This document shows, piece after piece, positions 11,572-21,761 of a DNA stretch of 64,000 nt (its first letter is position 1; every line of letters begins with the position of its first letter). The translations under genes were made by a program, and so were the position numbers. Where the stretch lies: assembly GCA_003550325.1 (NCBI GenBank), contig QKWP01000636.1, positions 162,727 through 226,726 on the forward strand, in the 5' to 3' direction. Origin of the DNA: Gigaspora rosea. Lineage: Eukaryota > Glomeromycota > Glomeromycetes > Diversisporales > Gigasporaceae. A model generated the notes under the pieces. The model was not told the origin of the DNA and searched no databases. It worked only from the letters and a program-made list of their open reading frames with translations.

Positions 11572-11823
11572 GTGAGCATCAAACTGATTCCCCCACTATG
11601 TAGAGAAAATCATATGAGTTTAAATAGTAAGTGGTGGCTAAATAATCGAAATAAAAATACATATTATTTACATTGCACTAATTTAAAAGAGCCAAGAATT
11701 CCATACGATGATGTACTAAAAGCATATTCTAGTAATTTGGAACTAATTCAAGAGTTAAAAACTCAATGCTTCACAATACCTATCCCTTGGAATAATGCTC
11801 TTATCCTACCAGATAAAGTATAG
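11572..11823 (+). CDS. Small hypothetical frame, 83 residues
   Basis: Open from MSIKLIPP to PWNNALILPDKV. It lies directly downstream of the coiled-coil gene in the same orientation and may be its remnant 3' part or a separate small gene. Trp/Asn-rich middle (SKWWLNNRNKN). No motif recognised. Confidence 0.3.
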   Translation: MSIKLIPPLCRENHMSLNSKWWLNNRNKNTYYLHCTNLKEPRIPYDDVLKAYSSNLELIQELKTQCFTIPIPWNNALILPDKV

Positions 11824-12568
11824 TAGTGGAAGCATAGTGGAGCTAGTGTTGTATTTAAAATCACGATATAAATCACTTATTACTATATAAGTTGTTTAAG
11901 CAAACATTGCTTTTGTCTCGATTAAAGTGCATGACGATCAGTATAAAAATATCTTTTTTTATTATTGTTTTTCAGAATTGCACTAACTAAATAACTCAAG
12001 AAAGAGCATAATACTGTATTGACTACTTACCATAAATAGATAAGAATATTGAGATAATCTGTGTTACAGAATCGATTTTATTACTAGACATATCATACAT
12101 TTTTCCGATACATTATTTTTTTTGGTAAAATTTCAGCACCAAAATCACATGATGCTACCACATAACACAAAAATTAGCGATATATATAGCAGGCCCATAG
12201 GGCGACTCGAAGAGTCATAACTGTACTATTTTTATTAAATAAAGAAAAGTGATCAAGGATCTTTATCTTTTCTCTTCATTTATCGATTCCATATGGAAAT
12301 ACTAACCTTAACACTAATCCTGCACCTCTACCATATTAACCTTAACACTAATAAGAGTGGCTAACTACCTATATCGTGCATAATGGCATCACTTTCGTTT
12401 CGTGATAAGGATAAATTTAGCAAATCAGGTGTTAGATTACTGCCGGAAAAAGCTACTTCGTAGTTAGAACTGTCTTGGCTCTGATTATTATTTTGTATTT
12501 CATCTGTAACCCCAGATGCGATAGCATCCTCACCCCGTGAGTAAGATGGTGGTTGGGGAGATAATGTT
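11824..12568. other. Non-coding, AT-rich
   Basis: No convincing gene. A short CCTTAACACTAAT motif is repeated at about 12305 and 12340. A GGAGCTAGTG block at ~11838 recurs at ~13260, which may mark the ends of the segment carrying the Myb-like gene, but I could not establish a clear repeat structure. Confidence 0.4.
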
Positions 12569-13212
12569 TCAATTGGAGGCGGGAACGCTAATATTTTGCT
12601 CGGAATTTTTCATACCAGGGTTGTTTATATTAGTGTTATCATGAGTTAAAGTGGGATAAGGTGAATGTCTTAGACTCCTTCTACTAATAATAGATGGAGA
12701 CCGGTTTATTCGTCTAACGGAAGATCTCATACTCAATACATGCTCAACTTCCTCAATAGATGGTGCTGGTGTTGTATTTCCCATATCTCTATTTCACCTA
12801 CGGTTTGAGGAATTAATATTGCGGATTCTATTGAATTCATCTTTAGGCCTCTTCCAAAAATGTGTACAGAATTCATTAAAATATTGTGCACCTGTTCGGC
12901 TTCTTCGTGCTCTTCATTCCCTGCCATATAATCACACATCAACTAATTGACATGAATTATTAGACGTAAGCAAAAAATCTGATTCTGATAAATTTCTTAC
13001 TATACCATACTTACATTGTAATCCCGAACAAAATTCATAAATTTTTCTTTGCATTGATACCCATTAAAGCTTGTATTATGCTCTTGATTAATTCTGGTTG
13101 CAATACTATCCCAAAATCTGATTCGATTCCTTCCAAAATTATGATAATCATTATTTCTATTTCTACGTTCATCAATAAGTACACGGATTTGAGAATCGGT
13201 CCATTCAACCAT
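12569..13212 (-). CDS. Myb/SANT-like DNA-binding protein gene, two exons, decayed 3' part
   Basis: Exon 1 is 13015-13212: MVEWTDSQIRVLIDERR ... FWDSIATRINQEH ... CKEKFMNFVRDYN, a trihelix/Myb-like domain (W at residue 4, FW near 34, C near 54). A 72-bp intron follows (GTAAGTATGG at 13014, AG at 12943). Exon 2 opens at 12942 with LMCDYMAGNEE, giving 135 residues to a stop at 12733. A second frame, 12569-12784 (MGNTTPAPSIEE ... RRSLRHSPYP), overlaps it and probably represents the former C-terminal region, so a frameshift near 12790 is likely. Such domains bind DNA and often accompany transposases or act as fungal regulators. Whether it belongs to the surrounding element is unclear. Confidence 0.55.
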
Positions 13213-13649
13213 TTTTTGATATTTGGGTTTAATAGAGATTTTTTGCTTTGTTTTATAGCGGAGCTAGTGTCTATAACACATAAGTATATTTCCGACTATT
13301 ATAACCGTACTTCAACAGTACTTTAACCACATTTTAACCGCACTTTACCCATATTATATTACAATATATTGTATAATTAATTATTTTACCAACCGCATTC
13401 CGGCCACACTTCAACTATACTTTAACTGGTGTAAATCTATGGTATAATTAACCGAATTCGTATGCCTCAGATTTGCATATCTCAGATTTGTTTATCTCGG
13501 ACCAGGTGATCTCAAATGGTGGGTGTCGTACAACCCAATCGCTAAAAAAATTAAATCATATGCTTGTAGAGGTAAAACCTCATTGCTCCGCAATAATACA
13601 CCCGAAATAGATATGAAACTTCTACGGCAATATTTTACTGAATTTGAAT
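13213..13649. other. Non-coding with a TTAACC-type tract
   Basis: Positions 13305-13445 carry irregular repeats of ACTTTAACCACA/ACTTTAACTG. Downstream, 13535-13680 has a short stretch that reads WWVSYNPIAKKIKSYACRGK in one frame, possibly a gene relic, too short to assign. Confidence 0.35.
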
Positions 13650-13838
13650 CTTATATCGTATATAAATCCGATGATTAGCATTTATACTATAAACGATCAT
13701 AATAAATCTTGCATATATGCATCCGATGATTAGCATACAATATTTATTTACTATAGGCGATCATAATAAATCCTGTATATATGCATCCGATGAATAGCAT
13801 GCAATATTTACTATAGGCGATCGTAATAAATCTTGTCT
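13650..13838. repeat. Three-copy tandem repeat, ~60-70 bp unit
   Basis: Each unit contains ATCCGATGA(T/A)TAGCAT, a TTTACTATAGGCGATC-like block and ATAATAAATC(T/C)TG. Copy boundaries fall near 13657, 13718 and 13784. No coding sense. Confidence 0.75.
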
Positions 13839-14496
13839 GGTTTTATTATTATTTTATACTTGATTATTTATTCTTAGCCGATAATTAACTATAGACGAGT
13901 AGTTTTTATATTAGATATATTCGCAAGATATAATTTAGGTTGTCAATAAAAAAACGGATCGAAAATATGCTGAGATATGCCAGAAGTGATACGGCTAGGA
14001 TTAGAATTACTACGTAGTATTAAAGCTAATATGAGTCTATTAACTACATTATTTTCAATAAGTGAAACCATATCTATATTATTCTACTAACAACTGTTAT
14101 ATAAATAAAACTTTTAATTAATTTATAGTCAAGGTAATTTTACAATCGATTAATTCACATAAATTTATAATGTATGTGCCAATAATTGAATGTGTCACAG
14201 ATAGTTATAAAAGATAAATATGATTACAATTAATAACGATAATACTAATTGATACTAATACTATACTTCTTGACTTGTAAGTTTGGTACTTACTCTGTTA
14301 GTTTGGCATTTTTCAATTATTAATAAAGCGATATGATAAGCTATAGATAAGATATAGAAGAAAAGTTATTGATAACGAAGGAAGAACGAAGTAGTAGTTT
14401 AACATGTAAACAGATTGTGCAATACGGATTTATGGGATAATATGAATATCAGTATAATATGGATAGCTATATTAGTATAATATAGGGTGAAAAATT

Positions 14497-14725
14497 ATTC
14501 TAACCAAGGTCAGAGAAATTTTTTGGCAGAGTAAGTATAGAAATTCATATTTTTACTGCATATATTGACTAATTAGTTATGAGATATAGCGGATGTAACG
14601 TATATATGTACAGTACATTATTAAAAATATCTTATATCTATACACTTCATGAAATTTTCAGGCCCTTTAGGGGTGCCTCCTTGAGGCATATTACTCTGCC
14701 AAAAATTTCGCTGCCCCGATGGTCT
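14497..14725. mobile_element. MITE-like inverted repeat, ~230 bp
   Basis: AGAGAAATTTTTTGGCAGAGTAA near 14508-14530 is mirrored by TTACTCTGCCAAAAATTTCGCTG near 14688-14712, with further matches outward (AACCAAGGTC versus GATGGT). A related motif (GTCAGCGAAATTTTTT) occurs at about 10170. No coding capacity and no clear duplication at the ends. Confidence 0.5.
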
Positions 14726-15392
14726 GGGATTTAAAATTTTTATGTATTATATTAATAAGAATATCGCATAAAAAAATAAGGTTCGGTACACAAAATTAGG
14801 TTTATAGTTTGTATCACTTACCTGCAGAATTAATTCTCATGGTTAATAACGAATATTATGAATTTCTGAAAAGGCTTTTCTTATTATATATAATTCTACG
14901 ATAAGAAAAAGCGCTAATAGAACTTAATAAGGCTATAAGAAAATTACATATAATGTTCTTAATCAGTAGTTTTCTCCAAATTCATATGTCGCAGGAACTT
15001 GGAATCTCCACCATCTCCGAGATCGTTGAGATCGTTAACTTTTTTTTCATCACAGGAGAGATCGTTGAATATAAGGAGTCTAATTTCACCTAAAAAATAT
15101 CAAAATAGCGCATATGTGGAACTTATAGCCCAAATAGACTTGCTTTATATAGTGGGATCTAGATTGTATTAAGGTAACGTATATTTTTTTCTGGCAGGTT
15201 CTAAAATCTAACGAATAGATAGTATAAATATAAGTGATTTTTCTGCTTATTGTAGCTAGGTTATAATAATATTTATTTGCTTATATAAATTTTTTTACTC
15301 AACTATAATTTTTAAAGTAATGTCATTTTGTCTAATGGCGAATATAAAAACGAATTTGACTTACTATATTTTTTTGTATATAGGAACATTAA
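14726..15392. other. Non-coding, AT-rich
   Basis: Nothing recognisable apart from a partial repeat of GAGATCGTTGA at about 15017-15068. Confidence 0.4.
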
Positions 15393-15550
15393 ATGAGCAC
15401 TAAAGACAGCACCACCTTCAAGAGTAATAACGAAGCTACCACCCCAAGACTAATGATGCTACCACCCCCAAGACTAACAATAGCACCACCCCCAAGACTA
15501 ATGATGTTACGTGGATGGGATGAAAAGTCTTGTCAGTAGATCAATATCTT

Positions 15551-16396
15551 GATCATTTTTAAATATACAGTTTTAAATTTTATATATATTAATATAGTGG
15601 TTATAATGAATTTATAAAAAAAATTTTAATTAATTTTAATTAGATAGTTGTTGAAAAAATTGGTTTTTAAATTTATTAATTTAACCAATTGAAATTTATT
15701 ATTATAAAAATTTAAATTAAGTCATTTATATTAAAAATTTTTATATTATAAAAAAAATTATATAACCAAAATAATGAACTATATTTATATAATTAAAATT
15801 TATATAAATAAATTTTATTTATAATTATTTGAAGTAATTTTATTATAAATTAAATATTTTACTATATATAGTAATTAATTTACTAAATTTAGTAATAAAA
15901 TTTATCTATATCAATTTTTAATTTTTGGTTGTTTTAAATATATTTAATAATTTTATTTGAAAATAGAATAGTTATAAATAAAAATTATTGCAAAATTATT
16001 ATTATTATTTATAAAATTTATAAACATATTAAAAAATAAAAAAACTATAGCTTCACAAAATCTAATTAATCAAAGAAAAATTTTAAATTGTAAATTTTTT
16101 AAATTTTAATATGTTAATTTAAAAATAAATTATATATTTAAAAACTACATAACTGATTTTAGTATTACTAAATTTTTAGAAAAATTAATTAAATTTTTAA
16201 ATTTTTTTTATATATACTTAAGATAAAGTTTAATTAATTTTATATAAAAAAATTTGCAATATTTTTTATATAATAAATTAAAAACTCAATATTTTAAAAA
16301 CTATCTGATAAAAATACTTAAAATTTTTTTTACATATTTATTATAACCACTATATTTATATATATAAAGGTTAAAACTGTATCTTTAAAATTGATC
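15551..16396. mobile_element. AT-rich MITE with ~75-bp TIRs (E2)
   Basis: The left end (GATCATTTTTAAATATACAG) is mirrored at 16377-16396, and the inverted match continues through ATATAGTGGTTATAAT. The interior is almost pure A/T. Nested in E1. Confidence 0.7.
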
Positions 16397-16620
16397 GATG
16401 CTAGGGTTCCGAAGTCCAGGTCCAGTTCAGTCTGGGTCCGGCCGAACCCGGAATCGAACCCAGACTCGAACCATAAATTTTGGAAATTTCAGACCCGGAC
16501 TCGGACCCGAACCTAAAGTACCGAACCCGAACTGGACTCAAACATGATTATAGGTTCAGTCCGGGTTCAGTTCAAAGTTCGCGAACCTGTCCGGGTCCGG
16601 GATTAGTAGTCTAATTTTTT

Positions 16621-17160
16621 TTAAAAAAAAAAAACCAATAACAATTTTAATTTGTTATTACACCATACTTGTGATTATATTATTGGAGTTAGTGCTCGTA
16701 CCCGGATAACTCTTTATCCGAAAGGTTGTAAATCTAATAACAGATAACTGGTTCATATTCAAATAAAAGAATAATAGTTATATCCGGAATATTCATATTA
16801 TAATGCATCAATCAAATAAAGTAACTCTTTCAAGTTGACGTAAGTCAACGGATCAAAAAACGGGCTAAGCAGAGACAAGCCTGCTAGTTTCCAAAACAGG
16901 CAACCAGTCAGCAACCGGTTCGGCGGTTGTTAGTATGAAAGAAAAAACCTGGATAGCATGCGATAACACATGCAAGGTAAGAGTCATTTAATTAACTGCC
17001 TTAATTGGAATTATTAAATGTTACTAATGATAACTTTGTTATATATCGGGATGAGGCCCGTATATGATCAGGCAACTCGCAATTGTGATAGCGAATTCGC
17101 TGTGCTTGAACAGAAATTCGCGCGAGTCCTTCTGCCTAAACATTAAATATCTCCACATTT
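16621..17160. other. Unassigned interior of E3
   Basis: No gene. Contains ACCCGGATAACTCTTTATCCG (~16700) and the near-palindrome GTTGACGTAAGTCAAC (~16836-16851), a CRE/AP-1-like site. It could be promoter DNA that travelled with the F-box fragments. Confidence 0.3.
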
Positions 17161-17162
17161 CG

Positions 17163-17375
17163 TAGTGAGTTGTCTAAACAACTCTTAAAACTTATTGGCA
17201 GTTTATAAAAGCTTCAATTTCTATCGCTAAGTTGCTTTGCTAACGACGATATTCAAGAAGAAGACGTTATTCAATTTGCAAAAATTTTGCCGTTAACAGT
17301 GCTATATCTCGACCTAGGATATTCTTTGCAACCATTGTATAGATATTGTCTTCAGCCATCGCAACGCAATTTAAA
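17163..17375 (+). pseudogene. F-box/LRR-type protein fragment 1
   Basis: In one plus-strand frame this reads ELSKQLLKLIGSL, KLQFLSLSCFANDDIQEE and FAKILPLTVLYLDLGY, the leucine-rich repeat style typical of the large Rhizophagus family of F-box proteins. These act in SCF ubiquitin ligases or as expanded orphan genes. Only a fragment is present: no F-box domain is visible and the frame carries stops. Confidence 0.5.
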
Positions 17376-17660
17376 AAAAAAAAAAACTGTTAATCTATCA
17401 CCTTAATGACAAGAAACATACTAAAGCGCTAATCGAATTCTGTATACGAAACAAGGCTTTAAATTAGATAAAATTTTAACATTGAATTTATTAACGCTGT
17501 TATCAAGTATAATATCCATTCATGTTGCATGGTATACGATAAAATCTATAGCATGAGATCAAAATTGATCAGTATAGCATAGCTAAATCACTCACTATCA
17601 GCCTTATTGTTATAACATTCATGCATGCCTCGAGTCATGTCCTACGGCGAAGCAGCGAAA

Positions 17661-18265
17661 NNNNNNNNNNNNNNNNNNNNNNNNNNNNNNNNNNNNNNNN
17701 NNNNNNNNNNNNNNNNNNNNNNNNNNNNNNNNNNNNNNNNNNNNNNNNNNNNNNNNNNNNNNNNNNNNNNNNNNNNNNNNNNNNNNNNNNNNNNNNNNNN
17801 NNNNNNNNNNNNNNNNNNNNNNNNNNNNNNNNNNNNNNNNNNNNNNNNNNNNNNNNNNNNNNNNNNNNNNNNNNNNNNNNNNNNNNNNNNNNNNNNNNNN
17901 NNNNNNNNNNNNNNNNNNNNNNNNNNNNNNNNNNNNNNNNNNNNNNNNNNNNNNNNNNNNNNNNNNNNNNNNNNNNNNNNNNNNNNNNNNNNNNNNNNNN
18001 NNNNNNNNNNNNNNNNNNNNNNNNNNNNNNNNNNNNNNNNNNNNNNNNNNNNNNNNNNNNNNNNNNNNNNNNNNNNNNNNNNNNNNNNNNNNNNNNNNNN
18101 NNNNNNNNNNNNNNNNNNNNNNNNNNNNNNNNNNNNNNNNNNNNNNNNNNNNNNNNNNNNNNNNNNNNNNNNNNNNNNNNNNNNNNNNNNNNNNNNNNNN
18201 NNNNNNNNNNNNNNNNNNNNNNNNNNNNNNNNNNNNNNNNNNNNNNNNNNNNNNNNNNNNNNNNN
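17661..18265. other. Assembly gap (605 N)
   Basis: Undetermined bases, followed by a run of A. The sequence left of the gap (CGAGTCATGTCCTACGGCGAA) and right of it cannot be joined. Any frame crossing it is an artefact. Confidence 1.
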
Positions 18266-18324
18266 AAAAAAAAAAAAAAAAAAAAAAAAACCCCTTTTTT
18301 ATAAGAAGTTATAGTAGACATAAC

Positions 18325-18645
18325 AGTCGAAAAAACGGTAACATTGCTAAAACGATTAAAACTTGAAGGATCAGATGATGAAACTCGGGAAGAATCATTA
18401 TTATTAGAAGCACTTAAATCCTTCTGCTCAATTATTACATACCTCAACATTTCGAATATTGTATTTTCACACAATTTCTAGAGCTTATTAGTAATCTACA
18501 AAATTTTCACTTTCTCACGCTATGGTTCATTGTTAATATACCGGAAAATGAACTGAAAGTCCACGTAATGCAGTTTGCCGGAAATTTACTACCAACATTG
18601 CAATATCTTGAATTAGGGGACGTTTGGTTAAAGTCATATTGACAA
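18325..18645 (+). pseudogene. F-box/LRR-type protein fragment 2
   Basis: Plus-strand frames read LKRLKLEGSDDETREESLL, SFCSIITYLNISN and, after a stop near 18480, ELISNLQNFHFLTLWF, PENELKVHVMQFAGNLLPT and LQYLELGDVWLKS. This closely follows the LRR part of Rhizophagus-type F-box proteins. It is in the same orientation as fragment 1, so both probably come from one captured gene, with the gap between them. Confidence 0.55.
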
Positions 18646-19939
18646 CAGCCATCAATTTTCCGGGACTATCAATACTAGTACACAAAAATTATCAACAACC
18701 AATCGGTATATGTTCAGGCTTAGTCGAAAGAGACGCACTTCTTAGAACCATGGTTTGGAGCCCACCACTTGGAACCAAATAACTGGATATACAATAACCA
18801 CAAATATCCACGGTACGTTGGGAGAATTGGATAGAACAACCACAGGAGTCCTTAGTACGTCCAGAAACAACCGAACAGCATGACAGTAGAATCACGTGAA
18901 CAAGTAATTAAGCAAACAATCGTGCTGCTTATGCCACTTATCAGGAAAGGAACAACATAACTGTCTAGACCCGGGTGTTGGGTTTCGGACTTTCGGACCG
19001 GACTCAAACTTTCAGACTGGGCTCAAACCGGACTCGAACCAAGCCAAAAGTTTGATATTCGGATCCGGACCGGACTGAGTTGTAAAATAGTTTGAGTTTG
19101 AGTCCAGTTCGAAATTCGAACCGGACTCGGACTTGCCTAAAGTCCAGCCTCAGTCCGGGTCCGTCGGAACCCTAAGTGATGCCACCGAAATTGATTTTTG
19201 AAAATAAAATTTATATAGATATGTTCCTTATAATTTTGTCTATTCAAAAAAAGTATCAAATAATTTCGTCTTTCAAGTAAAATAGATCAAAAACAATTTC
19301 GTCTTCAAATTTTAATTTCGGGTTTTAGAACCCGAAATGCTTTCATCCTCATGTATAATCAAAATATTAATCTACTGACAAGACTTTTCATCCAACCTGC
19401 GTACCACCCCCAAGACTAATTATAGTACCACCTCTAACTATTCTAAATCAAAACGACAATACAAGCCGAGAGAATTTTTATCTTGTAAATAAACTTCATG
19501 CCATGCTAGTACATTCGTACTAAAATATAATTATTAGAGTTAAGTCTTTATTTTACTAAAAATTAGATAATGAGACCTGGGGAAAAATGTCAAAAGAAAA
19601 CCTAGAACATAATAGGGATAATGATGATAATGATTGGATAAATCTGGTCAGCGGGAGGAAATATTAAATTAAATGTAAACCCACCAACCTAACCCATTAA
19701 GAGCATTTTGTATTATATAATAAATATATATTTTAGGAGTCTCTGACTCTCCTGCTTTGCAGTGAAATTTTATTTGTAATCGATTTTTCTGAATAAATTA
19801 ACACACTAAAATTGAATTGCATATTCATAATGTATAAAGTTATTAAATTCAATAGGTCTAGACTTGAAGAGTCATTGATTCGCAATAAATCTCTAAATAG
19901 GATATAAATCATATAATCTCTAAAACACACTATAATAAG

Positions 19940-20549
19940 TCATAAAATAGTTGGCATAAACACTCGTGAAACTGATTGTACTGATGCTGAATGGATTAAA
20001 TATTGTAATATGCCACAAATTCGTGATAATGAAACTCCTAGTGAGTGGATGAAACGGATTTGGGAACGTCTTACATATTTCAAAGAGAATAATCTATTAC
20101 CTAATAAAAGTAAAAAATATCTTGAAGCTAGGAGATTAATACAATTGCCAAATAGTAGTTCATATGCTCCTAAAATCGGAATAGCAATATGTTTCTCTTG
20201 TGATCAGTTAGTATATACTGGACAAAGAAAGAAGAATATAGAAAATTATAACCATATAGGAATAGAGAGACATTGGAAATTTTCATGTACTGGAAATAAA
20301 TACTGTGGTGTAAGTTATAATGAGTACTTGCTAAAAGTCAAGAAAAAATCTATTTCAGAATATGATTACGATAATGAGTATGCATTGCATCGATATGGAT
20401 TGTGGGTGCAGAATGCTATCAAAAAGATCGAACGTGCTAGAGAAATTGGTAAGAAAATTCAAGCTGTAAATGTAATACAACAAAAATGGCTAGAGTATTT
20501 CTACAGACCCGATGGTCTTTGTGCTACAGAGCTTGCTCAACACTACTAA
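19940..20549 (+). CDS. Hypothetical protein, element cargo
   Basis: A 179-residue frame from the Met at 20010, and the frame stays open upstream to about 19940. It has a Cys-containing centre (CFSCDQLVY, CTGNKYCGVSYNEYL) and a helical, Trp/Tyr-rich C-terminus (QQKWLEYFYRPDGLCATELAQHY). The C-terminal motif W-x3-(F/Y)-Y-RP-x-G recurs in the next gene region (IKWLYRPGG near 21135), so the two share a module. Function unknown. Confidence 0.5.
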
Positions 20550-20820
20550 TTATTATGGGTAGTTTGAGAAGAGATGTGTCAAGTTAACAATGTATAATAT
20601 ATATATTTATTTGATTTATTATTTATATAACTTATTAAAATATAAAGTCGGTACCTAGTTTTCATGAAGATTATAAATATCTTCTCAATAAACTACCTCG
20701 TAGGGAAAGAGTCGACCTACTTATCTGCTATATTATTTTTTGCTTAGCTCGATCTACATATATAATTGCAAGACAATTATTAAATATTATATATAAACAA
20801 GATATATTAATCACGATACA

Positions 20821-21063
20821 ATGCTAGCATATAATCAAACTTTTCTTGATCAATTGTATACTATTCCTTCATATATCTATATGCCCAGGCCCAGAAGGGT
20901 GACCCTAAAGGGACATAATATGTTAAGAAAATATATGTCTTCAGAAATATATTGGCAATGCATTAAATGTCAACATTGGTATAAAGGTTCGGTGAATACC
21001 CATTTAAGACATCAACAATATTGCTATGCATATTTTAAAAGACAAGCAGTACTAACTATTTAG
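20821..21063 (+). CDS. Small zinc-finger-like protein, element cargo
   Basis: 80 residues: MLAYNQTFLDQLYTI then CIKCQHWYKGSVNTHLRHQQ and a further Cys, a C-x2-C-x9-H-x3-H pattern of a C2H2-like finger. A downstream segment (to about 21230) in a related frame contains the IKWLYRPGG module shared with 19940-20549. Probably a small DNA-binding protein of the element; not identifiable further. Confidence 0.45.
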   Translation: MLAYNQTFLDQLYTIPSYIYMPRPRRVTLKGHNMLRKYMSSEIYWQCIKCQHWYKGSVNTHLRHQQYCYAYFKRQAVLTI

Positions 21064-21359
21064 CGAGTATTTCGTTCATAGTATCAAAAGCGAATAGATT
21101 CAGCTAAAACAATCCAGTATGCAGTAATTAAATGGCTATATCGACCAGGTGGCACATTAATGAAACAAGTCAAAGATCGATATTATTGCAAAGCAATGAC
21201 CCAAAGGGTAAATGCGCATAATGTATAATTATTTTATAGAATAAATAAGAGTTATAAAATTATTTTTTTCATGTAATTATATGGCTTTTCACGAAAGTTG
21301 TCTTATAGTTATTTTATAGAATAAATTAAAGTTATCAAATTATTTTTTTATATAATTAC

Positions 21360-21761
21360 ATGGATTTTCATGTAAATTATTCAAATCTTCTTACCCAACT
21401 ACTATCTTCATTAATAAAAGCTGGATGGATTCGGCTTACAACTCGAAAAAAAAATCCATTATCAGAAAGTGAAGCCAGTAGTATTAGCCCTATTATAGAG
21501 GCATTTTTAAAAAATGAAGTTGATAGATACCAAAAAAATAAAAAATCTCGATATAATCCTACAATAGAAGTAGAGACAGAGTCTCATTGTATAGTAATAC
21601 CAGTTTCAAAACCTGAAAAGTCAGGATTCGAAGAAGAAACAAAATCTCGAATCTCTGATTCTTCCTCTAATAGCTTGCTTTATAATACTAATATTGCTCC
21701 ATTATACTCTAAAGAAGATGTTAATGCTAGAATCAAAGAAGCTAAAAAAAATTTACGTTAA
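21360..21761 (+). CDS. Hypothetical protein, 133 residues
   Basis: Starts MDFHVNYSNLLTQLL, with an N-terminal helical block, a Glu/Ser-rich middle (EVETESH, EEETKSRISDSSSNS) and a C-terminal charged helix (SKEDVNARIKEAKKNLR). The helical tail continues as relics to about 21860. A TTATTTTATAGAATAAAT block is duplicated just upstream (~21230 and ~21310). No family recognised. Confidence 0.4.
   Translation: MDFHVNYSNLLTQLLSSLIKAGWIRLTTRKKNPLSESEASSISPIIEAFLKNEVDRYQKNKKSRYNPTIEVETESHCIVIPVSKPEKSGFEEETKSRISDSSSNSLLYNTNIAPLYSKEDVNARIKEAKKNLR

Larger units (their letters stand above)
16402..19174. mobile_element. hAT-type element with GACTCGAACC arrays and captured F-box fragments (E3)
   Basis: The ends TAGGGTTCCGA and TCGGAACCCTA are inverted copies. 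The flanking octamers ATCGATGC (16394-16401) and AGTGATGC (19175-19182) agree at 6 of 8. Both ends (16402-16620, 18965-19174) are packed with degenerate GGACTCGAACC/GGTTCGGGTC motifs, far richer in GC than the rest. The 2.3-kb interior holds no transposase that I can see but has fragments of an F-box/LRR-type gene and an assembly gap. Confidence 0.65.
15511..19398. mobile_element. Outer shell of a three-element nest (E1)
   Basis: The left end GGATGAAAAGTCTTGTCAGT is repeated inverted at the right end (ACTGACAAGACTTTTCATCC, ~19374-19393). The match runs ~45 bp inwards (TAGATCAATATCTTGAT versus TAGATTAATATTTTGAT). Apart from the two elements nested within it (15551-16396 and 16402-19174), E1 keeps only ~250 bp of its own, so it was probably a small MITE. 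Confidence 0.7.
15393..19492 (+). pseudogene. Thr/Pro-rich repeat gene split by a nested element
   Basis: At 15393 an ATG opens a frame rich in Thr, Pro, Lys and Asn, followed by three units of ACCACCCCCAAGACTAA. The same unit resumes at about 19405 on the far side of the 3.9-kb nest and runs to a basic end (KRQYKPREFLSCK, stop near 19492). The two parts therefore flank an insertion. The protein would be a short low-complexity basic polypeptide of unknown role. It lies inside the Polinton-like element. Confidence 0.4.

Noticed and set aside
16440-16600. tRNA-like B-box (GGTTCGATTCC on minus)
   Set aside because: The motif is just one unit of the degenerate GACTCGAACC array; no A-box, cloverleaf or acceptor stem.
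17621-18474. Long open frames crossing 17661-18265 on both strands
   Set aside because: They consist mostly of undetermined bases; the gap plus a following poly-A run creates them.
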